Origin: Adiantum capillus-veneris
Lineage: Eukaryota > Streptophyta > Polypodiopsida > Polypodiales > Pteridaceae
Length of the DNA: 64,000 bases
Assembly (NCBI GenBank): GCA_014529385.2
Contig: CM043962.1
Span: 128,349,470-128,413,469, forward strand
Direction: 5' to 3'
Part shown: piece after piece, positions 11,931 through 23,086 of the stretch
How the letters are laid out: each line of letters starts with the position of its first letter
Position numbering within the stretch: the stretch's first letter is position 1
The notes under the pieces: model-generated
Seen by the model: only the letters and a program-made list of their open reading frames with translations
Told to the model about the DNA's origin: nothing
The model's database searches: none
Translations under genes and position numbers: made by a program

Positions 11931-12164
11931 AGAGAGGGTTTTGGGCCACTTTCTAGAGTCATGAGATACCAGGATCAGAGATGCCTCGGATTATACTTAC
12001 TGGAGATTTGCAAACACAGAGAGGACCTCTTGAGGAGGGGCACAATGAGAGAGGGTTTTGGGCCACTTTCTAGAGTCATGAGATACCAGGATCAGAGATG
12101 CCTCGGATTATACTTACTGGAGATTTGCAAACACAGAGAGGACCTCTTGAGGAGGGGCACAATG
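11931..12164 (+). repeat. 117-bp perfect tandem duplication in LINE C-terminal region
   Basis: Units 11931-12047 and 12048-12164 are identical by eye. Each encodes 39 residues beginning REGFGPLSRVMRYQDQ, and the frame is preserved. The lack of differences suggests a recent event or an assembly effect. Confidence 0.93.
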
Positions 12165-12343
12165 AGAGAGATCCAGCGACAGCAGAAGATTACAGATTTC
12201 TTTCAGTCACACAGACAAAGGAGTTCAAGCAGCCTCCACAGCATAACAACACCAGAGGCATACTGCTTGATCGGGTGATAGAGTTGGGGCGGTCCCGTCG
12301 CCCACGGATGAGAGGGCCCTCTCGATATCGATGCAGATTGTGA

Positions 12344-12611
12344 CAAAGGATCCATACCATACTGGCGCGGCATAGGAGCCGTCCCGGATAATGATGTATA
12401 TGTATATGATGCCTCGACTGTCAGAGAGCTCCATTGTATCAGCTCACCCTTTGTATTCCCCTTGTATCAGCTTTCACCCCAACCCCTACCCACTATTTTC
12501 TTTTCAGTTCTTTGTACTTTTTGTACCCAGACATGGTATTAGATTCACCACATGTAACCTTTTGGTCTCATAGGTCATTTTGGCCTTTTGAAGACGTTAA
12601 TATTACATTTC

Positions 12612-12662
<51 letters not shown>
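12344..12662 (+). other. Probable LINE-C 3' region ending in a (TC)n tract
   Basis: Non-coding sequence with a repeated TTGTATCAGCT phrase (about 12434 and 12464), leading into an uninterrupted TC tract at 12615-12662. LINE 3' ends often finish in a simple repeat. That this tract is the tail of LINE-C is an inference. Confidence 0.45.
12615..12662. repeat. (TC)24 microsatellite
   Basis: Uninterrupted TC dinucleotides downstream of LINE-C. Confidence 0.95.
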
Positions 12663-12664
<2 letters not shown>

Positions 12665-12879
12665 ATAAACCATATTTTTACACTCAGGTGGCCCCTTTTA
12701 GCAGGCCAGGAGCAGTGGGAGTCGCCTTTGACACATCCCTCAAGAGAGGCTAAATTAGCAATTTCTATAAATTTGGAGATCACATCGAAGATGATACACG
12801 GGACACATGCTATGTATTAGAGCATCACTGCCCTCGACAAGATTATTATGTGAGAGAGTCACTGTGCTTGAGGGTACTG

Positions 12880-13095
12880 TTATAGCATTTCTACACCATA
12901 GGTGTGAAGCAAGACTGTCCCCTGGCTCTACATAGATGAAGCGGCAGATTACATCCAATGCCAGCAGATTCTAGGGACAAGATTGCCAGCACACAGGTAT
13001 TACGATGTATGCCGATGATGATGTTTTGATTTTTAAATCATACAAGGGGCTAAAGCAGCACTTATATGCACTCAAGCACTCCTGTATATTTTTTT
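12880..13095 (+). pseudogene. LINE-D fragment: RT palm with YADD
   Basis: Reading across two frames gives a GVKQ-CPL-like phrase at about 12900, then a YIDEAADYI-like phrase, then MYADDDVLIF at about 13005. These correspond in order to GVKQGCPLSP, YVDE and YADDIVLI of the neighbouring LINEs, so this is a more diverged RT fragment. It carries stops and a frameshift and ends near 13095. Confidence 0.6.
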
Positions 13096-13640
13096 GTACT
13101 TCCAGGAATCCTGCGACAACTGACCATAGTTGCAAGCATTCATTCATTCACAATCAAGAGTGCCAAAAGAATGCATTAAAGAGATTGTATCATGATTGGA
13201 ACTTGAAAACTTGAGAGATGCAAAATCGGCAAGGAAAAAGGCAAAATTCATGAAGTAAGGCCAAGTTTTAGGCCAGGCCCAAAAAATAACTGTAGTAAAA
13301 AAATTAAGTTGGTAGAAGCCAGCAAACTCCACGTTTGTCGCAAATGTTTGCAGGCCCTTTCAAGCCAGTTCGCCGGTAACTATGGTGCAATACACATCTC
13401 ACAGTGAAACTTGGTATGACCTTCCAAAGTTCAGGACAAGTGCAGAGACGGTTTTTCTTTACTTCTGGTTATATACTTTATTGGGAGATTTCCCATATTA
13501 CATGCTTCAGTGGATCACTTGACATGGGCATATGCTTCATTGGCCATTGCTAAGAGGCAATGCCATCGGGCATATTTCTAGGAGCCATGCACATTTCTAG
13601 GTCCCATATGGCAGCGGGCCCTTTTCCAGAGCGTATGCTT
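13096..13640. other. No gene recognised
   Basis: Mixed-composition sequence between two LINE-D fragments. Short frames on both strands show no recognisable motif. It may be decayed LINE sequence or a separate insertion. Confidence 0.3.
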
Positions 13641-14115
13641 CCTTCAGAGGGTCATGGGGGTTGATACCAGACTTCTGAGGCTCGGTTATGAGGCCTCGCT
13701 ACAGTTGGATTCAAGAGACCAGAGAGTATGGTATGCATCAACGGTGAGATGGGGGAGTAGTGTGGTTTATCATGGATAGACTACCTCCTACGCAAGACCT
13801 GAGAACTCCCATGTCTCCAGTTTGCAGTGAGAAGAATAGAGGAGTGAGACTAAAGCCTAGATAACAACACACAAAGAGGACATGGGTGACACGAGTACAG
13901 CCTATGTTGAGCAAGATGGACTCTTACAAAGACCATCTACGTTGAAACGTGACAGTTTCATTCAGCATCCACACTACATAGACCTATTCTTACCACATTT
14001 CTTGAGACCGGTGATTGGACAACTTAAGTCTCATCGCCTAGACAGTTACGCGGGTCAAGGAGGAGGCATCCCAAGAGAGGCAAGCATTTGCAGACTATGC
14101 AAGAGGAGGTAGAGG
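13641..14115 (+). pseudogene. LINE-D fragment: C-terminal region
   Basis: Translated pieces match the C-terminal part of LINE-C: a phrase LQLDSRDQRVWYA (about 13702) corresponds to LALQGDRSCWYA there. The frame 13882-14112 has VIGQLKSHRLDSY and ICRLC, matching IGQIRTSSHQLEI and ICLVC of LINE-C. It breaks off at the Cys/His cluster. Its order after the RT fragment at 12880 suggests one old, rearranged LINE. Confidence 0.55.
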
Positions 14116-17099
14116 TTGAGCTCAGGGTGCCGATGCATGCAACACTGATGCCTTTGAGCCCGCTACCCCTCTTTGGTTGGTGGGATAGACCTTTCTCTCC
14201 AATTAGTGACAATGACTCCTGATTAGTGACAACTGGGTTGGTTCTTGCTTGAGGTGATCAGAGAGACCAACACAATTGGGAGTCACCCACAGTAGAGCAG
14301 AGGAATCAAAGCAGGTTGGCTGACCTAGAGCGCTTTGATAGAGACCACCACAGCGACATACGAGGGTGATCGAAGATCTCAGAGCTAGGCAATAACACCG
14401 TCTTGAGGACAGGTTTCTAAGGAGAATAGATGACACTTGCAACAAGACGGGTAATATTTTTATCCATTCAACAACTTGAAAACATCCCCACATGTTGAAG
14501 TCCAATAGTTAGGCATGAGTCTCAGTATATTATGAATCCATCTTATATATTGATGCACTTTGTTGCACAATGAACATGTTTAAGATATGAAGAAGAGATT
14601 TAATGCACAACATCTCGCTAACATCAACAGCTATCACTCATCATTTATAGTTTTTTGGGAACTAATTCTGCACACCATGCTATACCGTATGCTTTAGTTA
14701 GAGTTTTTGGCCCGGGTAATGGATTTGTCTATGACGAATCTAGATTTGCTATCTTCATTTAGCACATTCCTCCATTATGGCTAGTTCATTACTCCCCTTT
14801 TGCCATTTTTAACTGTTCTAAGCTCTTAACATTTTCTAGGGGTTTTTTTAAAAAGCAAGCTTTCAATTTAGAGCTTTTCCAACAAAACTTAGAGCAAGAA
14901 GTGAACATTAGGAAATGTTCTTGGAAAGTTCATGTGTGTATTATACACACATAAGTTTCGAGTTTTATTTTTGGAGACCAAGAAGCATTTTAAAACATTA
15001 AAATCATCCAATACAAAGATGCTTAAAGAAATTTGAAAGTTGTTACTCATTGAAATTGCTTCTTTGCCATGATTAAACTCCATTCCTAATGTTATGAACT
15101 CACTTGCATCCATTTTAAACAATAAAATAAGTTGAGCTTATTGCAGTACAAGCTTCGAAACTCATGAAAAAGTGTTATTCTTGTTCGAGGGTGAAGATGA
15201 ATTATGAGCTAAGTCAACCTTGTTGGTATTAGTGTCTGTCTCTACAAAATAGTGTGGAAGATAGAGCTTAGTTGAGAGCTTTTAGCATGTAGTTCAAAGT
15301 GGAAGGGAGAATGGGAGTAAGAGTAAACCTTTATGTTTTTGTGCTCCAAAGAGCTTTTTAATAGAAGAATTCTTAAGAGCAGAAGACTTGTGCGAAGGGA
15401 CAAGATGCATACATTGAAAAATGTGAGAATAGTATTAAAGTTTTAATCGAAGATATGAGTAGATAATATATTGTATAAGTGTAAAGTCCTTTGGCAAGAT
15501 ATCTTTTTTATTTGGGAAGATATATGTTGATCATTTCATTTGGAAAGTAAAAGGAAGAGTTCTTCTTAGAGGAATATGTTTGCTTGAGAAGGTAGAGTTT
15601 TTGCCAAGGTGGTCAAAAGGAGGTATTACAGCTCCAAATACCAACACTTTGGGAAGGTAAGTTTTACATGATAAAGTAAAATGTCTTTATAAAACTTTGA
15701 TCACCAAAACTTTGGGAAGGGATAGAGCATTTAGAGTTGGAATTTTGGGTGAGTATGATCAATTTTATAAAAAATTGATTTCTAACTCGATGTCCAATGC
15801 ATTCTTGGTGGTGGTGGTTGATGACGAGGAAGGAATGATTAAAGGCCTAATAGAGCATTGAAACTAGGGTGTCACCCGTAGTAGACTTTAAGAGACCTAA
15901 TGTTATATAATAAATGGAAAAAAACTTTGTTGAGATCCTTAAGAACAATTCTCCAGAGTTTGGCTTTCTCAAAATAATTTTTGGAGAATTTTTTACAAGA
16001 TCATTTATGGAGTCGGCAAGGTAAAGTGGTGAGTTGTTTGCATAAATGTATGGGGTAATAAGTGATGTAATTAACTCAATCTGCGGGTCTATTTAGAGCG
16101 ATGGATAAATTAGAAGAGATAGAATATAAGTTTTTATTTGTCAAAAAGTTCAATTTTAATTTGGGATAGTTGTCTATTGATAAATTTGATGTTAAGGTTG
16201 TTTTTGTACCAATAAAAAGTTGAGAAGGTAGGAGTTGAAAAGTATTGTTAGAAAAGTCAATGGTTGCCATTTTTTAAGAATATATCTAAAATGGGTTATT
16301 TTTAATTTCATCTCCTTTGCAAGTGAAGAAGATGGTGGGTTTTGGACACTAAGGAGTAGTAGGTCATCATAATATCTCGTCGAATTATTGAAAAATCCTA
16401 GAATGTTCCATTTTTCAAGATTTGCTAGCCTTTGGCAATTTGATAGGAAAGCGGTAAGCAGGAGAAACCCATAGGGATCTCTTTTCTTTGTCGATATATA
16501 CCTTTATCGCAAGCAATAAAGATGTTATCTATTAACCAAATTTTTAAGAATATAATGACTTTGCAAGTAAGAGCATCGTTTTTAAAGACCAATGTGTCGA
16601 TGAGTTTAAAATAGAGGTGCCCTTTTGATTAAAATTGAATATTTTTGTAAAAAGAGCTTTAAAAACAGACTTTAGACCAAGTTCTCCATTATGTAGAATA
16701 CATTCATGGCATTTTGTAATGTCCCCAAAGGAAACATTCAAAATATAGGTAGGAAGGTTGATAGATAGTTCTGAAGGGGAGTTGCTACTTCAAATTTTTT
16801 GTATATGTACTCATACAGTGTATGATTTCATATTATCTTCTACGTACTAATGCTAAAGTCGTTCAAAATAGAGTATTGTTAGTTTGTTAGCATCCCCAAA
16901 ATCTTAGAAAGAAATTGGTTGACTCTTCTCTAGTGAGCAATCTGTGACAAAGGAGTAGAGTGGCTCCCCTCTTGTGCACCACGCACTGCACTAGATTCAA
17001 CCTATTGATTGACCAGCACTTTTGGAGTAATTAGAGCTAAACCAAAAGCCTCAAAGTAAAGCTCTAGTATCTGAGGAGGAATATTTGTTAGGTTCTCCT
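14116..17099. other. AT-rich stretch without recognised genes
   Basis: No convincing frame on either strand. The longest open frames (for example 14889-15122 and 16544-16741, minus) have no recognisable motif. The phrase CACTTTGGGAAGG recurs near 15644 with a related AACTTTGGGAAGG near 15708. It may include the decayed 3' LTR of the minus-strand Ty3 relic that follows, but no polypurine tract or LTR edge could be placed. Confidence 0.4.
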
Positions 17100-19620
17100 T
17101 CTCCATCCACTTTGCATTAAAAGGTTGGATAATCCTTGAACTTAACCAAATATCTGAAGAGCAACTTACCCTTCACTTTCCTTGTGTGCTAGATCTTTTC
17201 CTTGGTGCACAAATCGGAGTAACCTTTTTGTCACCCTCAACAATCTCAAGTGGTGCCTTCCTTGTCACAATGTAAATAGTATTGTTAGAAGAAAACACCA
17301 CTAATGGGTGGTAAATACATCTCTCACTAAAGTTTGTTTTAAGACAACACTTTAACAAGTCTAAACCATCGAGTTGGTAACCTGTTACTCTCCATCGGTT
17401 TGTGGATGAAATGAGAAAGAGAATATAAGCATAGTTCCCACATTATCACACACTACTCTCCAAAACAAGCTGGTAAATCAAGGGTCTCTATCCAAAACAA
17501 TAGACTTAGGCATCCCATGTAGCCAAAAGATGTGCAAGACGAACAACTTTGCAAAATGATCCACCTTCACTCTTCTTCATTACTAGTACAAAATGGGCAT
17601 GTTTGTTGAATTTATTTACAATCGTCCAAATGCCATCGTTACCACTCTAAGCCTTTGGGAAGGTAAAAAATGAAGTCCGTTGCTATTCTCTCTCACGGTT
17701 GATCTAGAATTGATAAAGGACCTACAAGTCTGGTCACTTTGTGCCCGTCATACTTTGCTTTTTGACATATTGTAAAAGTACACCCAAACTCCTTGAGTTG
17801 TGGCTAATAGAAGAATCTTTCCAACACCCTTAAGTGTCACCTCTATGTCCCTATGCCCAACAAATTAGAAATTGTGACAATCCGTCCATAGCTTTTTCCT
17901 TAAACATATGTCACACAACATGGTCTTTTGCATCAAATGTCCTCCCTTCATGGAATACCTTGACATCGGGTCCCCACTTCATACCCTGTCGAAGATCTCA
18001 CAAAAATCCGATTTTGTAGCATATTGCTCTTGCATTGCAACAAATTCCTAGCGATTGACTGATAAAAGAGCGGATATTTGTGGCTTGCGAGACAAAGCAT
18101 CTGCCACTTCATTCTTGCTTTTCAACAAGTACACTATCTCAAAATAAAATTGCGCCATTGTTTGCCCATTTCATGTGTATTTCTGAAAACTTGTTTTGGG
18201 ACAAGAAATATCTCAAACTTTGATCATCCTTGTACATTGTAAAGTCTGCATTGAGCAAGTAATGCCTCCATTGAATCAAAACATGAATAATTGCGAAGAT
18301 CTCTTTTTCATAAATATGTGACACCCTCTCTTGCCTTGATAGCATTCGACACTTATAAGCTATGACATTGCCCTCTTACAGTAAGTTCACTCCCAAACTG
18401 CTTCCGCAAGCATCATATTAAACTTGAAAAGATGTCTACAACTCGGATTGACTTATCTTTGAGTTTGACATCAATAATCACATCTCAATCCTTACTATTC
18501 TTTAATTGAATCTTTGTAGCCCATTAATACACCACGACATTGTTTAAAGGTGGTAAGACATTCCTAGAAGTATGTCACAACCTTCTCATGGGATAGTGTT
18601 GAATTTCTCAAGCCCTCGATAACTCTAATAATGCAACCTAAGCTTGCCTATGATACCTTGGTGCAGCTAACAATGCATCCATCCGTGGTCACATATGCTT
18701 GATTCCTAAGCAAGGCTCCATCTCTATTGCAATGAAGTTGGTCGAGGGGACACTGTCAAAGAAAATCAAGGCTTTTGGATCTTATACTTTGCCCCACACC
18801 CAACTGGGGTCTTTACTCTCATCTTGATGGTTCTCGGGCATCCCCATAAAATGTGTTACAAGTCTTGCCTTCATTTCCCCCTTCTTTGCTCTTTCCTATG
18901 CCGCTTTTGACGTTTTTGGTTTGTCTTTTGGCTTCTCCTCTTTCTTAGGACATTTTGCTAAGACATGCACCACTCAAGCACTTTCTTTGCTTGTAGTATT
19001 CCGCCTTTTGCTCAGCAAATAGTTGTGGGATGAAATTTCTTTTTTCAAACAAGCCTCTTGGCTTTCTTCTTTTCTTTTGAAGTGGCTTTCTCTATAGCCT
19101 TGGACATTGGCTCTTCCGTAGCATACAGAAAACATCATGTCAACATTGAGAAACTGTCCAAAGCATGATCCATGAGTTTTTGAATGTTAGAAGATTTTGT
19201 CTTCAAAAAGTATTGTGGAATTTCCTTTTATAAACCACAATCACATCTTGGATTTGTTAATTTAAAGACACTTTTTGAAAAATGGTAACCGTTAGGAAAG
19301 TATCCCAATATCTCTGATTAGAGGTAAAAAGGGTTTCCTATTTCATCCTAAGGTGGTTCCATGCTGTCATAACATTGGATGTGAACTAGGGAGTCAACCA
19401 AATAGATGAGAACAACCTTGTGAACATGACCTAATTTTCACGTGCTTTTCCGTGCCATTATAGCATTGACCTCCATGTATGCATTCCCTTTGAGGTAGGA
19501 TTCCACCTTGCGAACCTTGCAGGCTTCTGTGAAGTTGCCTCCTAAGAAAGCAATGTCAAACCACTAAATAGAGGACAAAGGCCTTATGAGTATCTGTGTG
19601 GCCTAAAACGTATCAAAGTT
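17100..19620 (-). pseudogene. Decayed Ty3 chromovirus, RT deleted, minus strand
   Basis: Read right to left: gag pieces near 19520-19300 (FTEACKVRKVESYLKGNAYM; YWDTF). Then half of a Cys/His knuckle near 18960 (AKCPKKEEKPKDK). Then a retropepsin relic near 18760 (DSVPSTNFIAIEM, where the usual DTGA is lost) with its C-terminal ILLGM near 18570. Then RNase H (YDACGSSLG at about 18400; 18345-18139 with IYEKEIFAIIH). Then integrase: the phrase before the core near 17715, VLDRDP near 17505, and 17358-17173 with KAPLEIVEGDKKV. The similarity to the element at 1-2958 is obvious. Only about 150 bases separate the protease end from RNase H, so the whole RT domain is missing. Many stops; no boundaries or LTRs placed. 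Confidence 0.75.
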
Positions 19621-19868
19621 TACACTTTGATCACCATCTTTGAATTTTTTCTTGCTCTTTCTTTGTTCCCAGTTGTCATGTTTTGGTTCTTGAATTAAGT
19701 GATTCCGTTTCTTGCCAAAAGGGGTTCTAAAAGTGTAAAGAGTCATCATTGTAGTCATAATACGATAAAGAAGTATCTGTATCTGAATGACAAGGTTTGT
19801 TGTGGTGATGTCTTGACTTGTTTTCCACTACTTCTGTTTCCTCAACTTCTTCCTTTCTTCATCACTAG

Positions 19869-19916
19869 ACCTACTAGAAGAAGAAGAATAAGAAGAAGGA
19901 GGAGGAGGAGAAGATG
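19869..19916. repeat. GAA/GGA-rich microsatellite
   Basis: Purine-rich run of GAA and GGA triplets. On the minus strand it would encode a serine/proline-rich stretch and could be the start of the decayed gag. Confidence 0.7.
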
Positions 19917-19994
19917 AAAAAATTGAAGTCCTCCTCAAAGTGAGCATGTCCTTTGTGTAGACCCCTTATCTGCCAAATCCTCAAAAGTTGATAG

Positions 19995-20156
19995 TCAACC
20001 GATATAGCCAGGAAAAGACTCACACTTCCATCCTTTGCAAAAGTGTTTTTTGTACTTCATGTTTTCATTGATCTTTTGCTCCGTGGCTTGATCAATTACT
20101 TCCAATGTCAAAAAAGAAGTCTTCCTATCAAATTTGGGCTTTGCTTTTACTCTCAT
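19995..20156 (-). CDS. Short unrecognised open frame
   Basis: An ATG-initiated 53-codon frame (begins MRVKAKPKFDRKTSF) that stays open upstream for about 20 further codons. It lies upstream of the gag remnant of the minus-strand Ty3 relic. I do not recognise the product. It is lysine-rich, without a visible signal peptide or membrane segment. It could be part of a decayed retrotransposon gag or chance. Confidence 0.2.
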   Translation of the reverse strand: MRVKAKPKFDRKTSFLTLEVIDQATEQKINENMKYKKHFCKGWKCESFPGYIG

Positions 20157-21283
20157 TGTCGAGTTGAAAGGAAGGTTGGCAACCTTCTTCCACCTCTTGT
20201 AAAATTCTAAAATCAGCTACTCCTTCAAATATTCTGCTCATCAACCAAGTATATCTACTATCTTCATCACTCATTTAACAACTAGAATTTTGAAATTTTT
20301 CTACTCTATGACACTTGCATTTTCTCCATCTGTCCATTTCAGTACAGAGGATAACGTAAGGTATATATAGACAACAAAAAAAAAGAACCAACACATATGT
20401 CACTATCAACACAAGAGAGTAGACATTCACCTAGGCTATAGAACACATATATACCATGCTAGCCAAAAATTCTCAACTCTTACATGATTAGAGTTGTAAA
20501 GAGCATACCTCTAATCATAGCATGAACTCCATGCACTAGCATAGAAGTAGGAAACCCAACAAAAACCAATGTGCAACTTCACTTAAGAAAACTCACTATA
20601 GATGACACTCATGCTCATAAGAACTTTCTTGAGTCTTTTTAAACAAATATTTAGAAAGGAAGGAGGTTTTGTAGCTTAGAAGACTATTCAAGGTTTCATC
20701 GGTATATATTTTTGTAGTTGTCTCATCATTAATATGAAAATACATTTTGGACTTTCTCCCTCCACCTCTAGGTGAGCTTAAAAGCAAGAATCTTGAAGAA
20801 CCATCCTCAATTGTTATGAACTTTCTTTCTTAGTAGTTAAAATCGTAGTGTCATACCACCTGGCAACTTTAATTTTTGCTTACAAGAGCTCTTTGGTGCC
20901 ATACCTAAGAATATTCAAAATAACATATTATACACAAGTTTACCTAATAGATTTGCAATAAATGATCGCCACCACCATACACTTTGATTTTAATGAGAAA
21001 TGACTTTGATTCCTCTACTCTTGCAGTGGTTGTCATCCTATTTATCATAGTAGTCTCTTTCTATCTTCTCTTTCAACCTTTGTAATTATTTTATCCCTAC
21101 CTATGCTACTATCTTTTTCCTTTTTATCAACCTCCTCTCTCTTTATTTTACCCACTCTATGTCTCTTTCTGTCTCAAAGCCTCTTCAATTTTAAGTTGCT
21201 TGTCACCTTCACTCTCCCTGTTGACCCCTTCTAATCTTATTGTAGGATTAATGAGAACCTCACATTGATTGTCAATGTGAGGG
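20157..21283. other. AT-rich stretch without recognised genes
   Basis: Pyrimidine-rich and AT-rich non-coding sequence. No motif, RNA gene or element edge identified. It may hold the 5' LTR of the minus-strand relic, which I could not delimit. Confidence 0.35.
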
Positions 21284-22360
21284 ATGTAATAGACCCAACT
21301 AAAGTATGGAGGTAACAAGGATGTGCCAAATCCCTATAAAATAGTATCATTGCAAGCTACAATTTATACTTTCACTCAAGTGATCCCAAAGCACCAAAGG
21401 CTAGTTTCAAACTACAAGCTAATCTCTACCAATTCAATGGCCAAACAATATTCAAATGCAACAAAACTTGTAGGAATGTTTAAGAGGGCTAGGACAACCA
21501 AACCTATGGTCTCACATCATTCTAATAGCATGCAATCACAAAAAAAAATATTGGAATCTAACCCTAATCAAATTATCGTTTAAGACACCCTATGGCTTAG
21601 GAATGAAGAGAGATATCCTCTGCAGGTGATGGTTTGTCAATCTGATATCTAAATCTCAAGATATGGCATCAAATAGCTTGTAGGTGCTCATCCAAAAACT
21701 TTTGAAATAGTGTGGGACACTTATGTCAAGTTAAAGAGCCTTCATTTAACAACATGTAGATGCACTTGGAATTGGAATGCGACAACTAATGAAGGAGTAA
21801 AAAATAGAGTTTGTACATTATAAATGGTGGGAGCAGTCTCCAAACAAAGATGAAAATGGGTGCTTGGGTTGGTTGGACTGGTAATTACCAAGGCTAGTTA
21901 CTACAATAGCTGATACAATGCACAATCGTTTAGAGGCCCAATTCGGTGGCTATAAATAGGACTCGCTACTCAGTTTTACAGGACTAACCACCACTGCAAC
22001 TTATCACTTCTTAGTGTCTTGGAGCTCTTGATGCTCTTGTACTTTTGTAACTCTCATCATTAAGCTCAAAGTAGACTTGGCTCACACTGTTGTACTTTCC
22101 TCACACTAATCTGAATATATCTGAGTTCCAATTTTGAGTTTCACTTTCCAATCCCAATTTCCAATTCAATCTGTATTTCAGTTCCAATTTTTTACATTTC
22201 ATTTCAATCTTTGTTTGATTTGATGTCTGAAGTCGTGATCTAATCTGAACCAACTCTAACTCACCAACCTGGAATAGCTTTTATAAGTGATCATCTCATT
22301 CCATTTTGGCAATCACGATGGCTTGAGCTAAATTGGTCTTGATAAACGGACTATCTCCCA
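21284..22360 (+). repeat. Putative LTR of a decayed Ty3-like element
   Basis: A TG start (TGTAATAGACCC, 21284) and a CA end (22359-22360) bracket a stretch with a good TATA box, TATAAATAGG at 21951. Immediately after the CA comes TTGGTGTTAGAG, which resembles a degenerate tRNA-Met primer-binding site (TGGTATCAGAGC), followed by a gag-like start at 22390. No second copy is visible, so the boundaries rest on these signals only. Confidence 0.4.
21951..21960 (+). promoter_or_regulatory. TATA box in putative LTR
   Basis: TATAAATAGG, a near-consensus plant TATA box, about 400 bases before the possible primer-binding site. Confidence 0.45.
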
Positions 22361-22389
22361 GTTGGTGTTAGAGTTTTTCACGATTGATC

Positions 22390-22569
22390 ATGCTTCCCAG
22401 ACAAATGTCACGTGGCAAAAGACCAGCTACCAGATTCATGGATGATCTAGACCGTGTCAGTACTATCGATGATAAGTCAAAGCAAGGCTCTCATAGTGAG
22501 AGAGAACCTAGGAATGAAATTGATGTTCCTCCAAGCCTAGGAACAGTTGATGAATCAAGGGATTCTTAG
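22390..22569 (+). pseudogene. Gag N-terminal remnant
   Basis: A short open frame beginning MLPRQMSRGKRPATR, a basic start reminiscent of plant Ty3 gag proteins (PRR/RGR-rich N-termini), directly behind the possible primer-binding site. It ends at a TAG after about 60 codons. Assignment is by position and composition only. Confidence 0.35.
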
Positions 22570-22759
22570 CATTCAACCATTCCAAGAGAAGACGTGCAGA
22601 GAGAGCGGAGCGATGGACCCAATGTCATGAATCTCATCGAAGCAGGAAACGGGTGAAAGCATGCATTGGCGGTACCACTATTTCACTTTTTGGTGGTTGT
22701 CTTAGCAAAAAGTAGGACATGGTAAAGTTTTTTCAAATCTTATCAAAATTTTACAGACA

Positions 22760-23062
22760 TTGCAATTTCATATTATTCCTGTCAAAATCTTTCCAATGAT
22801 ATACAACATGGTTGGTATGTTCATACGGGTGACTTTGGAAAAAAGAATCTTAAATTGTTATACTTGTGGAAAATATGGTCACTTTGCAGCTCAGTTCCTG
22901 GATGCCACCAGACCTGAGGGGTCTAAACAAAAAGCACCTAAACCGGTGTCAGTAAAAGTCATGGTTTATCACATGTTTTTAGCTAAAGTACTTCCCTTAT
23001 ATGAGTTAACCAAGAAAGGGAATAAGTTCATTTGGACCCAAGAATGTGAACAGAGTTTCTAG
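22760..23062 (+). pseudogene. Ty3 remnant: gag zinc knuckle joined to RT/RNase H junction
   Basis: One open frame holds CYTCGKYGHFAAQF, a CCHC zinc knuckle whose last cysteine is phenylalanine. About 40 residues later comes LYELTKKGNKFIWTQECEQSF, the motif at the end of Ty3 RT just before RNase H. Protease and most of RT, which normally lie between these, are missing. An internal deletion that kept the frame has collapsed the element. It is followed at once by Copia-A sequence. Confidence 0.6.
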
Positions 23063-23086
23063 TGCTTAAAGGAAGAGATCGGTAGC

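Larger units (their letters stand above)
9461..12343 (+). pseudogene. LINE-C: 5'-truncated endonuclease-RT with C-terminal Cys/His motif
   Basis: Begins inside the endonuclease (FSCFPHRHGASTVDYVM at about 9465-9515), head to tail with LINE-B. The main frame 9586-10842 carries the linker and the RT N-half (TVPIFKSRDP, GNYRTIM, VDFRKAFDTV). After a TAG codon and a shift near 10840 the frame 10767-11276 carries GVKQGCPLSP and LLLYADDIVLIS. The C-terminal part at 11700-12278 holds a Cys/His cluster (CLVCQ...HYICHCPVY) typical of the end of LINE ORF2. Two perfect or near-perfect in-frame tandem duplications (84 and 117 bases) are present. The clade is not assigned. Confidence 0.85.

Noticed and set aside
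10461-12164. CRISPR-like or satellite array
   Set aside because: Only two units each, in-frame inside a LINE; these are simple tandem duplications.
20341-21300. RNA gene or tRNA in the AT-rich gap
   Set aside because: No cloverleaf with A and B boxes could be recognised by eye.
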